From: Pseudomonas fluorescens | GTDB lineage: Bacteria > Pseudomonadota > Gammaproteobacteria > Pseudomonadales > Pseudomonadaceae | DNA: 64,000 nucleotides | NCBI RefSeq assembly: GCF_000967965.1 | Contig: NZ_LACC01000016.1 | Span: forward strand, 63,951 to 127,950 | Direction of reading: 5' to 3' | Part shown: positions 1 to 7,309 of the stretch, one piece after another | How positions within the stretch are numbered: the first letter of the stretch is position 1 | How the letters are laid out: each line of letters begins with the position of its first letter | Translations under genes and position numbers: made by a program | Notes under the pieces: model-generated | The model's database searches: none | What the model was told of the DNA's origin: nothing | The model's input: only the letters and a program-made list of their open reading frames with translations

Positions 1-581
1 ACCAGACCAACGCCTACGACGACGTCAACCGCGTGCAGTTCCTGACCAACGCCGGCTCGGTGCGCTCTCGTGGCGTGGAGTTCGAAAGCACCCTGATCCC
101 GCTGCGCGGCCTGACGCTGAACATCAATGGTTCGTACAACGACGTCAGTTACCTCTCCTACAAGGATGCGCCGTGCCCGCCGGAAGTCAGCCTGGCGCCG
201 GGTGCTCCAGCGTCCTGCGACCTCAGCGGCCATCAAGTAGTCGGTGCTTCGAAATGGATCGGCAACGCCAACGGCGAATACAAATGGAACCTGAGCAACG
301 GCTTCGAAGAGTACGTCACCGCCAGCTATGCGTTTCGCTCCAAAGCGGTGGGCACGGTGGAGGATTCCGACTTTGGGCAGATCCCGAGTTATGCGGTGGT
401 CAACCTGTCCACCGGCCTTCGCGGCGACTTCAACCAGGGGCAGTGGGACGTTTCGTTGTGGCTGAAAAACGCCTTCGACAAAACCTACTACACGACGCTG
501 TGGACGGCCGCCAATGGTGGTTATGAAGGCTTGCTCGGCACACCGCGAACGCTGGGCGTGACCGGTCGATACGACTTCTGA
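1..581 (+). CDS. TonB-dependent outer-membrane receptor, C-terminal part (5' end outside window)
   Basis: The reading frame is open from base 3 and ends at 579-581, so only the last 193 or so residues of a receptor are present. The sequence shows alternating beta-strand segments, two cysteines in a probable extracellular loop (near CPPEVSLAPGAPASC), and the typical ending of a 22-strand barrel, LWLKNAFDKTYY followed by GTPRTLGVTGRYDF with a terminal aromatic residue. It is followed on the same strand by its own tonB-exbB-exbD set, so it probably imports a specific ligand. The sulfur genes that follow suggest an organosulfur substrate rather than iron, but this is inference; the plug domain is not visible. 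Confident as to family. Confidence 0.9.
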   Translation, partial: QTNAYDDVNRVQFLTNAGSVRSRGVEFESTLIPLRGLTLNINGSYNDVSYLSYKDAPCPPEVSLAPGAPASCDLSGHQVVGASKWIGNANGEYKWNLSNGFEEYVTASYAFRSKAVGTVEDSDFGQIPSYAVVNLSTGLRGDFNQGQWDVSLWLKNAFDKTYYTTLWTAANGGYEGLLGTPRTLGVTGRYDF

Positions 582-586
582 CGGCG

Positions 587-640
587 AAAAACCATGCCTT
601 GGATGAATACTTTCAATGCGGGAAAGGCATCGGTTTTTTT
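587..640 (+). terminator. Probable rho-independent terminator of the receptor gene
   Basis: Six bases after the receptor stop, AAAACCATGCCTT pairs with AAGGCATCGGTTTT, with one mismatch region and a long loop of about 22 bases, followed by a run of T to 640. The stem is moderate, so termination may be partial. Confidence 0.5.
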
Positions 641-702
641 CCACTACGCCGGAGCCCTTGAACGGCGGGCTCTGGCGGTGGGTTGATGGTTTTATATATT
701 CG

Positions 703-739
703 CTTAAGGTCTAAACATAAGTTTAAACATTACTTTAAG
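703..739. promoter_or_regulatory. AT-rich imperfect dyad upstream of tonB
   Basis: The stretch begins with CTTAA and ends with TTAAG, and contains TAAAC-ATAA-GTTTA (712-725) overlapping a second palindrome GTTTAAAC (721-728). It lies 102 bases upstream of the tonB start in a locally AT-rich patch. It does not match a Fur box well. It is a candidate operator or promoter region for the tonB-exbB-exbD operon; no regulator can be named from sequence. Confidence 0.3.
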
Positions 740-840
740 AACTAAGTGTTCCACCCAATGATTGCTCTACCAGGACGTCGTCGGGGGATGTTCAGTACGA
801 CGTTCCGGTAAATCGCAAAGAGACCGCAGGGAGTTAAACA

Positions 841-1650
841 ATGGGCAATGTCCAGATCGCCGCCAGTGCACATGAGGTGCTGTGGCGCCAGGCACCCGGT
901 GGTGAGTTGGTCGACCTCGGCCGACCGCACCGGGTGCCCTTGGGCCAGTTGCGTTTGCAGCGCGCGCCCAAGGGCGTCCTTCGCCGACGGGAAGCGATCG
1001 TGCTGGGCGTGCTGGCGTTGCTGGTGCATGGCGCGGTGATCTACTGGGTCAATCAACAGCCGACCACCGTGCTGCCCATCGTGCCGCCGGAGATTCCGCC
1101 GATGACCATCGAGTTCTCGCGTCCGGCGCCACCGGTGGTCGAGCCGCCGCCACCGCAACCTGTCCAGCCTGTGGTGGAGCCGCCTGCTCCCGTGGAAGAC
1201 GAACTGGCGGTGAAACCACCTCCACCGAAGCCGGTTCCCAAGCCCAAACCTGCCGCCAAACCGGTAGCGAAGCCGGCGCCAAAAGCCGTTGAACAACCAC
1301 CTGCGCCGCCACAACCGGCAGCGCCTGTCGCGGCCCCGGCGCCACCTGCACCGCCTGCGCCCGCACCTGTGACACCGGCCTCGGCCACCGCCGGTTACTT
1401 GAAAAACCCGGCGCCGGAATACCCCTCGCTGGCCCAGCGTAAAGGCTGGGAAGGCACGGTGTTGTTGCGCGTGCATGTGCTGGCCAGCGGCAAGCCCGGC
1501 GAGATCCAGCTGCAGAAAAGCAGCGGTCGCGATGCACTCGACGAAGCCGCGCTGAACGCGGTGAAACGCTGGAGTTTCGTGCCGGCCAAGCAAGGTGATG
1601 TCGCCCAGGACGGCTGGGTCAGCGTGCCCATCGATTTCAAGATTCATTAA
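841..1650 (+). CDS. tonB: TonB-like energy transducer with long cytoplasmic N-terminus
   Basis: This 269-residue protein couples the inner-membrane proton gradient to outer-membrane receptors. The first 50 residues are charged and probably cytoplasmic, one transmembrane helix lies at about 51-70, a very proline-rich spacer (PPP, KPKP and PAPP runs) spans about 80-180, and the C-terminal TonB domain at about 188-269 carries the motif PEYPSLAQRKGWEGTV. The start is supported by GGGAG 10 bases upstream of ATG. It lies 44 bp upstream of exbB, so the set is an operon. The N-terminal extension before the helix is longer than in E. coli TonB and resembles Pseudomonas accessory TonB proteins. It is probably dedicated to the receptor just upstream. 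Confidence 0.9.
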   Translation: MGNVQIAASAHEVLWRQAPGGELVDLGRPHRVPLGQLRLQRAPKGVLRRREAIVLGVLALLVHGAVIYWVNQQPTTVLPIVPPEIPPMTIEFSRPAPPVVEPPPPQPVQPVVEPPAPVEDELAVKPPPPKPVPKPKPAAKPVAKPAPKAVEQPPAPPQPAAPVAAPAPPAPPAPAPVTPASATAGYLKNPAPEYPSLAQRKGWEGTVLLRVHVLASGKPGEIQLQKSSGRDALDEAALNAVKRWSFVPAKQGDVAQDGWVSVPIDFKIH

Positions 1651-1694
1651 ACCGAAACCAAATTCGCGCGAAACGTTTACACGAGGAATACACC

Positions 1695-2420
1695 ATGACG
1701 TTACTGGCATCTCCACTTGAATCCATCGAAAGCGCGGTGATCTGGCTGCTGGTGGTTTTTTCCGTCGCGACCTGGGGGCTGGCATTGACCAAGGGCGTGC
1801 AGTTCGCTCGCCTCAAGGCACAGGATCGAAAGTTTCATCAACTGTTCTGGGCCGCTTCGAGCCTCGACTCGGCGGCGGAACTGAGCGAAACCCGGCCCGG
1901 CGCGGCAGCCCGGGTTGCACAGGCCGGTTATGCGGCAATCCAGGTGGGCGAGACGCCACAGGCGGCGGACTTGAGCCAGGCGATCAACCATCAGGATCGT
2001 CTGGAGCGTGCCTTGCGTCAGCAGATCGTGCGTGAGCGCCGGTCGCTGGAAACCGGGTTGGCGGTGGTCGCGAGTATTGGCAGCACCTCGCCGTTCATTG
2101 GTTTGTTCGGCACGGTGTGGGGAATCATGGAAGCGTTGAAAGGCATCAGCGCGGCGGGCTCGGCAAGCCTTGAAACGGTCGCTGGGCCGATTGGCGCGGC
2201 ACTGGTCGCCACCGGCGTAGGGATCGCCGTCGCGGTGCCGGCGGTGCTGGTTTACAACTATTTTTTGCGTCGTTTGAAACTGACGGCGGCGGACCTGGAT
2301 GACTTCGCCCACGACTTCTACAGCCTGGCGCAGAAGAGTTCGTTCCGTGTGCTGATCCACCCGACGGTGCACAAGGCGACAGCCCAGGGCAATGCGCAGA
2401 AAGTGAAGGAGGCGTCCTGA
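1695..2420 (+). CDS. exbB: ExbB proton-channel subunit of TonB system
   Basis: This 241-residue MotA/TolQ/ExbB-family protein has one N-terminal membrane helix at about 12-32 (VIWLLVVFSVATWGLAL), a cytoplasmic region, and two further helices around 130-155 and 165-190 (SIGSTSPFIGLFGTVWGIM, then AALVATGVGIAVAVPAVLV). The FIGLFGTVWGIM motif is typical of the family. With ExbD it forms the inner-membrane proton channel that powers TonB. A ribosome site, GAGGAA, lies before ATG at 1695. It is followed by exbD with a single-base gap (TGATATG), consistent with translational coupling. Confidence 0.93.
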   Translation: MTLLASPLESIESAVIWLLVVFSVATWGLALTKGVQFARLKAQDRKFHQLFWAASSLDSAAELSETRPGAAARVAQAGYAAIQVGETPQAADLSQAINHQDRLERALRQQIVRERRSLETGLAVVASIGSTSPFIGLFGTVWGIMEALKGISAAGSASLETVAGPIGAALVATGVGIAVAVPAVLVYNYFLRRLKLTAADLDDFAHDFYSLAQKSSFRVLIHPTVHKATAQGNAQKVKEAS

Positions 2421-2421
2421 T

Positions 2422-2823
2422 ATGGCCTTCTCCACGCAAGACACTGATGAGGTGCTCAGCGAGATCAACGTGACGCCGCTGGTGGATGTGATGCTGGTGT
2501 TGCTGGTGGTGTTCATCGTCACCGCACCGCTGCTGACCAACGCCATTCCGATCAACCTGCCAAAGACCGAAGCGGTGGCGCCGGTGGAGCAGAAAGACCC
2601 GTTGGTGGTGAGCATCGACGGTGCCGGCAAACTGTTTATCAACAAGGACGAGATACAAGCGGACTTGCTGGAGTTCAACCTCAAGTCGGCGAAGGCCAAG
2701 GACCCCGAGGTGCGTGTGCAGTTGCAGGCGGACGATGGGGTGAATTACGGCGAAGTGGCGCGGGCCATGGCGTCGATCGAGCGAGCAGGGATTACCAAGT
2801 TGTCGGTGATTACTGCGCGTTAA
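2422..2823 (+). CDS. exbD: ExbD subunit of TonB system
   Basis: This 133-residue ExbD/TolR-family protein has a short cytoplasmic N-terminus (EINVTPLVDVML), a single membrane helix at about 21-38, and a periplasmic domain. Asp22 in PLVDVML corresponds to the proton-conducting aspartate of ExbD (Asp25 in E. coli). It is the last gene of the tonB-exbB-exbD operon and is followed by a clear terminator. Length and architecture are normal for the family. It would act in the inner membrane with ExbB to energise the adjacent receptor. Confidence 0.93.
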   Translation: MAFSTQDTDEVLSEINVTPLVDVMLVLLVVFIVTAPLLTNAIPINLPKTEAVAPVEQKDPLVVSIDGAGKLFINKDEIQADLLEFNLKSAKAKDPEVRVQLQADDGVNYGEVARAMASIERAGITKLSVITAR

Positions 2824-2840
2824 CAGATTTTCGTTTTCCG

Positions 2841-2875
2841 GGGCCGTCTCCTTGGCAGGGTGCGGCCCTTTTTTT
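2841..2875 (+). terminator. Rho-independent terminator after exbD
   Basis: GGGCCG at 2841-2846 pairs with CGGCCC at 2863-2868 and is followed by seven T residues. It ends the tonB-exbB-exbD transcript. Confidence 0.8.
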
Positions 2876-2916
2876 GCCTCGATTTCAGCAGCACCACTAA
2901 TCCAGCAGGTTATGCG

Positions 2917-2970
2917 TTATATATTCAATATAGGTCTTAATAAATAGCTTCTTATTCCTTAACGAATATA
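2917..2970. promoter_or_regulatory. AT-rich block with inverted repeat upstream of the hydrolase/activator operon
   Basis: A sharply AT-rich patch precedes the gene at 3025. TATATTC at 2920-2926 is repeated in inverted orientation as GAATATA at 2964-2970, with TTATTCCTTAA between. Similar AT-rich blocks stand before sfnB, tcyJ and tauA in this window. A LysR-type regulator of sulfur starvation such as CysB is a possible ligand; this is inference from context. Confidence 0.35.
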
Positions 2971-3024
2971 AATCCTCTCCCTATACTCGACCGGGAACAG
3001 ACACGCAGCAGGAGAGCTCCCCCC

Positions 3025-3606
3025 ATGCGCAACGAATCAATTCGCTACCTGATTGTGCCGGGCTGGCAAGGATCGCCAGAAGATCATTGGCAAAGCCACT
3101 GGCAGAACAGCCTGCCGAACAGCGCACGGGTGGAACAGGCCGACTGGCTGACGCCGCGCCGTGAAGACTGGGTCGCGGCGCTGGCCGAGGCGATTGCCGC
3201 CGACAGCACGCCGGTGATTCTCATTGCCCACAGCCTGGGTTGCATCACCGTCGCCCATTGGGCAGCGAGCGCCCCGGTGCAGTTTTTGCGTCAAGTGCGC
3301 GGCGCCTTGCTCGTCGCGCCGGCAGACGTCGAACGCCCGGCCTGCGCGCCGGCTTTGCGCAACTTCGCGCCGATTCCGACGGATCTGCTGCCATTCCCCA
3401 GCCAGATCGTCAGCTCCGACAACGACAGCGCCGTCAGTGCACCGCGGGCCCTGGAGCTGGCGCGTAACTGGGGCGCCGAGGCGGGGATTCTGGCGGGGGC
3501 AGGGCATATCAACGTGAAGTCCGGTCATCAGCGTTGGGAGCAGGGTTTTGCCTATCTCTATCGCCTGCAAAACCGCATGGAACACCACGCCCTGCGCCGC
3601 GCTTGA
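3025..3606 (+). CDS. RBBP9/YdeN-family serine hydrolase
   Basis: This 193-residue small alpha/beta hydrolase shows the family opening (YLIVPGWQGSPEDHWQSHW), a nucleophile elbow IAHSLG with Ser70, an acidic residue in SSDNDS (Asp132 or Asp134), and a C-terminal His161 in GAGHIN, giving a complete Ser-Asp-His triad. The ribosome site GGAGAG lies before the ATG. It is followed after 55 bp by the sigma-54 activator gene and both probably share a promoter in the AT-rich block upstream. Substrates of this family are poorly known. In this context a role in sulfur-compound metabolism is possible but unproven. Confidence 0.85.
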   Translation: MRNESIRYLIVPGWQGSPEDHWQSHWQNSLPNSARVEQADWLTPRREDWVAALAEAIAADSTPVILIAHSLGCITVAHWAASAPVQFLRQVRGALLVAPADVERPACAPALRNFAPIPTDLLPFPSQIVSSDNDSAVSAPRALELARNWGAEAGILAGAGHINVKSGHQRWEQGFAYLYRLQNRMEHHALRRA

Positions 3607-3661
3607 ACACTTTTTTTATTTAACGCCCCCGTCTCCCGGCGGTTTTGGGCGGGAGTCTGCC

Positions 3662-4594
3662 ATGAGCTTTGAAACCTTCGGCCAGCCACTGCTGACCTTT
3701 CCCGATGCCGAAAAAAGTCCCCTGAGCATTCGCGCCAAGGCGCTGGTGTTTGTCGATCCACGGTCACGGCAATTACGTGAAGACCTCGAACAACTGGCCA
3801 CGCGTTCAGTGTCAGTGCTTATCCGTGGCGAAACCGGCACCGGCAAGGAATTGTTGGCCCGCCATATCCACCGCGCCAGTGATCGCGGCGGGTTGTTCGT
3901 GTCGGTCAACTGCGGCGCCATCAGCCCGACCTACGCCGACGCCGAGTTGTTTGGCTATGCGGCGGGCAGCTACAGCGGCTCGGCGAGCAGCCGCGCCGGG
4001 TGGTTCGGTTCGGCCAACGGCGGCACGCTGTACCTGGACGAAATCGGCGATTTGCCGCTGCCGATCCAGATCAAATTGCTCGCCGCGCTGGAAAACCACG
4101 AAGTCACCCGCGTCGGTGCCCAGCAGCCGAGCCCGGTGGATGTGCGTCTTGTGGCGGCCACCAGCATCGATCTGGCCCAGGCGGTTGCCGCCGGAAAATT
4201 CAATGAACGGCTCTATCACTACCTCAGCGAAGGCCAGCTCGAACTGCCGGCACTGCGCGAACGCACGGGTGACATCCTGTCGCTGGCCGAATACTTCCTC
4301 GGGATCTACAGCCAGCGCCTCGACTTGCCAGTGCCGCTGATCAGCGAAGCGGCGCAGCTTGTACTGGAACGCCACAGTTGGCCGGGCAATACCCGGGAAC
4401 TGGAAAACATCATTCACTTTGCGCTGCTGGTGAGTACGGGCGACGAGATTTTGCCGGAGCATCTGAACCTGGCGGAGCCCTCGATTTCACTCGAAAAAAT
4501 CGAGCAACACATTGTTTATACAAGCAAAAATGGTACTGCCAGCGAGCGTTCGGCACTGAAACGCCTGCTGGAAAGCCTGACGCAGACGCTTTAA
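3662..4594 (+). CDS. Sigma-54-dependent activator (SfnR-like AAA+ domain) lacking a DNA-binding domain
   Basis: The 310-residue protein is almost only an AAA+ sigma-54 interaction domain: Walker A GETGTGKE at 56-63, Walker B GGTLYLDEIGD at 120-130, FNERLYHYL at 180-188 and WPGNTRELENI at 240-250. It begins without a sensory domain, like SfnR, the activator of sulfone use genes. Two things are odd. The loop that contacts sigma-54, usually GAFTGA, reads GSYSGS at 102-107, and the 45 residues after the AAA+ part contain no Fis-type helix-turn-helix. No frameshifted remnant of such a domain is found in the 160 bases that follow. GGGAG precedes the chosen ATG; an in-frame upstream start would overlap the hydrolase gene and has no ribosome site. 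It sits between the hydrolase and a MetQ-like gene. Confidence 0.85.
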   Translation: MSFETFGQPLLTFPDAEKSPLSIRAKALVFVDPRSRQLREDLEQLATRSVSVLIRGETGTGKELLARHIHRASDRGGLFVSVNCGAISPTYADAELFGYAAGSYSGSASSRAGWFGSANGGTLYLDEIGDLPLPIQIKLLAALENHEVTRVGAQQPSPVDVRLVAATSIDLAQAVAAGKFNERLYHYLSEGQLELPALRERTGDILSLAEYFLGIYSQRLDLPVPLISEAAQLVLERHSWPGNTRELENIIHFALLVSTGDEILPEHLNLAEPSISLEKIEQHIVYTSKNGTASERSALKRLLESLTQTL

Positions 4595-4756
4595 CGCGCT
4601 GTATGAACAAAATGGAATATGAAGCTGAATAAACGTTATTGTTCGGGAATAAAAAATCCCGGTATTGTCCGCTTCACGCCAGCGATAGCACTTCACTGGC
4701 ACTCTCATATTCAAGCCGTCGCCACAAGCGACTGTGATTTTCGATAAGGACACTGC

Positions 4757-5539
4757 ATGAAAAAGGTTCTGTTGTTCACCGCACTGGCGGCTGCCCTGAC
4801 CACGGGCCTGGCCCAGGCTGGCGAGAAACTGGTGGTTGCCGCGACCCCGGTGCCACACGCCGAGATTCTCGAGCTGATCAAGCCAACCCTCGCCAAAGAA
4901 GGCGTGGACCTGGAAATCAAAGTGTTCACCGACTACGTTCAACCGAACGTTCAGGTCGACCAGAAGCGTCTGGACGCCAACTACTTCCAGACCCTGCCGT
5001 ACCTGAAGAGCTTCAACGAAGGCAAAGGCACTCACTTGGAAACCGTGATCGGTGTTCACGTTGAACCCTTCGGTGGCTACTCGAAGAAAGTCAAAACCCT
5101 GGCTGAGCTGAAAGACGGCGCGACCATCGCCATCCCGAACGAAGGCAGCAACAGCGGCCGTGCCCTGATCCTGCTGCAGAAGGCTGGCCTGATCGAGTTG
5201 AAAGACCCGAAAAACGCCCTGGCCACGCCGAAAGACATCGCCAAGAACCCGCACAACTTCAAGTTCAAGGAACTTGAGTCCGCGATGTTGCCGCGCGTGC
5301 TGGATCAGGTCGACCTGGACATGATCAACACCAACTACGCGCTGGAAGCGGGTTTGAACCCGGCTAAAGACGCTCTGGTGATCGAAGGTGCCGATTCGCC
5401 TTACGTGAACTTCCTGGTGGCCCGTCCGGACAACAAGGACAGCGTAGCCATCCAGAAACTGGCCAAGGCCCTGACCAGCCCGGAAGTGAAAGCCTTCATC
5501 GAGAAAAAGTACAGCGGCGCGGTACTGCCTGCGTTCTGA
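4757..5539 (+). CDS. MetQ/NlpA-family substrate-binding protein (orphan copy)
   Basis: This 260-residue periplasmic binding protein has a signal peptide (MKKVLLFTALAAALTTGLAQA) with cleavage near residue 21 and the NlpA lipoprotein family fold: VVAATPVPHAEIL, ANYFQTLPYLKSFN and IAIPNEGSNSGRAL. Members bind D- or L-methionine or related sulfur compounds and deliver them to MetNI. No permease or ATPase gene lies beside it; the nearest metN and metI are at 15.7-17.5 kb, with a second metQ. The signal peptide lacks a lipobox cysteine, so it is probably soluble. The upstream sigma-54 activator gene on the same strand suggests co-regulation. The exact ligand cannot be told. Confidence 0.9.
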   Translation: MKKVLLFTALAAALTTGLAQAGEKLVVAATPVPHAEILELIKPTLAKEGVDLEIKVFTDYVQPNVQVDQKRLDANYFQTLPYLKSFNEGKGTHLETVIGVHVEPFGGYSKKVKTLAELKDGATIAIPNEGSNSGRALILLQKAGLIELKDPKNALATPKDIAKNPHNFKFKELESAMLPRVLDQVDLDMINTNYALEAGLNPAKDALVIEGADSPYVNFLVARPDNKDSVAIQKLAKALTSPEVKAFIEKKYSGAVLPAF

Positions 5540-5567
5540 TTCGCGAAGTAAACCCCTTCAAGGTTTC

Positions 5568-5603
5568 AAACGCCGACGGCTGATTTAGCGTCGGCGTTTT
5601 TTT
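5568..5603 (+). terminator. Rho-independent terminator after orphan metQ-like gene
   Basis: AAACGCCGACG at 5568-5578 pairs with CGTCGGCGTTT around 5589-5599 and a T run to 5603 follows. A strong, well-formed hairpin. Confidence 0.85.
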
Positions 5604-5631
5604 ATGTGTATCCCTGCGGCGAGGGCGCTTT

Positions 5632-5764
5632 TGTGGCGAGGGAGCTCGCTCCCGTTCGGCTACGCAGCAGTCGCAAATACCGGCAAAGCGGTGTGTCTGG
5701 AAGAGTCTGATCGCAGGTTTTGGGGTTGCTCCGCAACCCAGCGGGAGCAAGCTCCCTCGCCACA
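5632..5764. repeat. REP pair, TGTGGCGAGGGAGC type
   Basis: Two inverted REP units: TGTGGCGAGGGAGC at the left end and GCTCCCTCGCCACA at the right, each with an internal hairpin (GAGCTCGCTC; AGCGGGAGCAAGCTCCCT). Between them are smaller hairpins (GGCTACGCAGCAGTC; GGTTGCTCCGCAACC). Intergenic, after the metQ-like gene. Confidence 0.85.
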
Positions 5765-5794
5765 AAAAAACAATCCAGAGCCTGCTGAAAACCT

Positions 5795-5890
5795 TCAGGC
5801 CGGCTTGGCCTTCAAGGCCTTGCGCAACGCCATCAAGATTTTCAGAATTTCCTGCGGATCCAGCCGTTGCGGCGGTTGTACGTCTGTCAT
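5795..5890 (-). CDS. Small 31-residue hypothetical protein
   Basis: The short frame MTDVQPPQRLDPQEILKILM continues with a basic helix ALRKALKAKPA. It is supported by a good ribosome site (AAGGACGAGAAC directly before ATG on the minus strand). The predicted product is an N-terminal disordered segment and one amphipathic helix rich in Lys, Ala and Leu. It lies between a REP pair and the divergently transcribed Rhs-core gene. No function can be assigned. The quality of the ribosome site and the protein-like composition are the only evidence that it is expressed. Confidence 0.45.
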   Translation of the reverse strand: MTDVQPPQRLDPQEILKILMALRKALKAKPA

Positions 5891-6113
5891 GTTCTCGTCC
5901 TTGTGAGGTTTGGCCGGGAGTCTGGCCAAAAGTGGTTCGTCCTTGGAGCGGCGTTTTGAAAAAAAGATCCTTCCTGCGGCGCAATGGAAAGTAGCTGTCC
6001 TCTCTTGTCTGGGCAAACCCGGGCGTCAGTTTTCTCTCGGCACTAACAGTTCTGCTAGGTGCCGACGCATTCAAGCGGGTGCAAACTGCTTCCCTCGCCG
6101 GGAGTTGACCCTC

Positions 6114-7274
6114 ATGAGCGCATTGACTCGCCCCCTCAATCGCTACCGCTATGATGCCCTTGACCGGCTGGTCGAGTTGGAGCCGTTGGAGCTGGAAAAG
6201 CTGACCCGGTTCTATCGCGGCGAACATCTGGTGACGCAACTGAAAGGTCAGGATGGGTACTGTGTGCTTCAACACGACAGGCAACTGCTGGCAGTGCAAT
6301 CGTTTGACGGCGCCGAGCGCAACAGCCAGTTGCTGGTCACCGATCAGCAACGTTCGGCATTGCAGATGGCCGGACCTGACGGAGTTGTGCTTCAGGTCTA
6401 CGCGCCCTACGGTCATCGGCGGGTCGAAAGTGGTACCGGCGGTTTGCTCGGATTCACCGGCGAAGTGGTCGATCCGGCCACCGGCCATTACCTGCTGGGC
6501 AACGGGCATCGGGCGTTCAACCCGGTGCTGATGCGCTTCAACAGCCCGGACAGTTTGAGCCCGTTTGGTCGGGGTGGGTTGAATCCGTATGCGTATTGTT
6601 TAGGCGATCCGGTGAACTTCAGTGATCCGACGGGGCGGTTCGTCAATGTGCTCAAAATATTCACCAGCACAGGAGGCCTGTTCAGCTCGCTCCTCACTTT
6701 GAAGCCTTCTGTGTCTTTTAAAGTCGCCAACAAGGCTTTGGCGAATGGAGCCGTATTTCGAGCAAGTCCTAAGCAAATCGTTGGTGCAATGGCCTCCGCT
6801 ACCGGCGGAATCATGGGTGTAGGAGTGGCTGCGACAGGCTTGGCGAGTACCATCATTGCCGCGGTTGATCCTGAATCTCCGTTGATCACACCGTTGGCTT
6901 TTGTATCTGCAGCACTGGTGACCGGTGCTGTTCTGGGCAAGGCAGGTTCGGCCTGGGTTGCGCTCGATCCAAAAGCCATCGCTGGGTTAAAAGCACTGGG
7001 TGAAAAACAATCAGGTGTGAAAGGTATCGCCGTATCCAGGAGCTCAAGGCCCTCGAACATTTTGTTGCCGCGAAATTATGAGCCATCAGCACCGGATCCA
7101 TCACAGTTCACACCAGCGGCTAACGCGCCGCCACTGGACTTGTTTGATGAAAGACCTTTTAACTGGATGACACCAGAGATCGATGCTGCGTTGAGAAATC
7201 TTGGTGGTGAAGCATCATTATTTAAGTTCGGTTCGTCGCGGCGTAGTTCTATAAGCAGTATTCGCAGCACTTAG
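6114..7274 (+). CDS. Orphan short Rhs-core protein with unique hydrophobic C-terminal tail
   Basis: The 386-residue product starts at ATG preceded by GGGAG 9 bases away. Residues 9-20 carry a single YD-type repeat (YRYDALDRLVEL). Residues 114-176 are a clear Rhs-associated core ending: GFTGEVVDPATGHYLLGNG, then RFNSPDSLSPFG, GLNPYAYCLGDPVNFSDPTGR. After DPTGR, about 210 residues are unique, with two Gly/Ala-rich hydrophobic segments (about 225-250 and 265-295) and a Ser/Arg-rich end, and the DNA there is visibly less GC-rich. The classic Rhs shell is missing, so this is a short orphan form. There is no obvious immunity gene: the next gene converges after 35 bp. Whether the tail is a toxin is inference. 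Confidence 0.8.
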   Translation: MSALTRPLNRYRYDALDRLVELEPLELEKLTRFYRGEHLVTQLKGQDGYCVLQHDRQLLAVQSFDGAERNSQLLVTDQQRSALQMAGPDGVVLQVYAPYGHRRVESGTGGLLGFTGEVVDPATGHYLLGNGHRAFNPVLMRFNSPDSLSPFGRGGLNPYAYCLGDPVNFSDPTGRFVNVLKIFTSTGGLFSSLLTLKPSVSFKVANKALANGAVFRASPKQIVGAMASATGGIMGVGVAATGLASTIIAAVDPESPLITPLAFVSAALVTGAVLGKAGSAWVALDPKAIAGLKALGEKQSGVKGIAVSRSSRPSNILLPRNYEPSAPDPSQFTPAANAPPLDLFDERPFNWMTPEIDAALRNLGGEASLFKFGSSRRSSISSIRST

Positions 7275-7309
7275 CTCTGTAAATCCTGCTTGCGGAGGTT
7301 TGCTTGACT

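Noticed and set aside
742..1785. Long minus-strand open frame over tonB
   Set aside because: It is antisense to a well-supported tonB gene and its protein is Arg/His-rich from the GC-rich, proline-rich coding region.
3548..3661. Extended start for the sigma-54 activator
   Set aside because: It would overlap the hydrolase gene and lacks a ribosome site; the ATG at 3662 has GGGAG.
4641..4668. Hairpin CGGGA/TCCCG before the orphan metQ gene considered as terminator
   Set aside because: Only five pairs and no T run; not enough to call.
4670..4720. Possible sigma-54 promoter TGGCAC near 4698
   Set aside because: The -12 TTGC element is missing at the right distance.
5632..5764. Possible CRISPR-like repeated units
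   Set aside because: The repeats are inverted REP pairs dispersed singly between genes, not a regular array with unique spacers.
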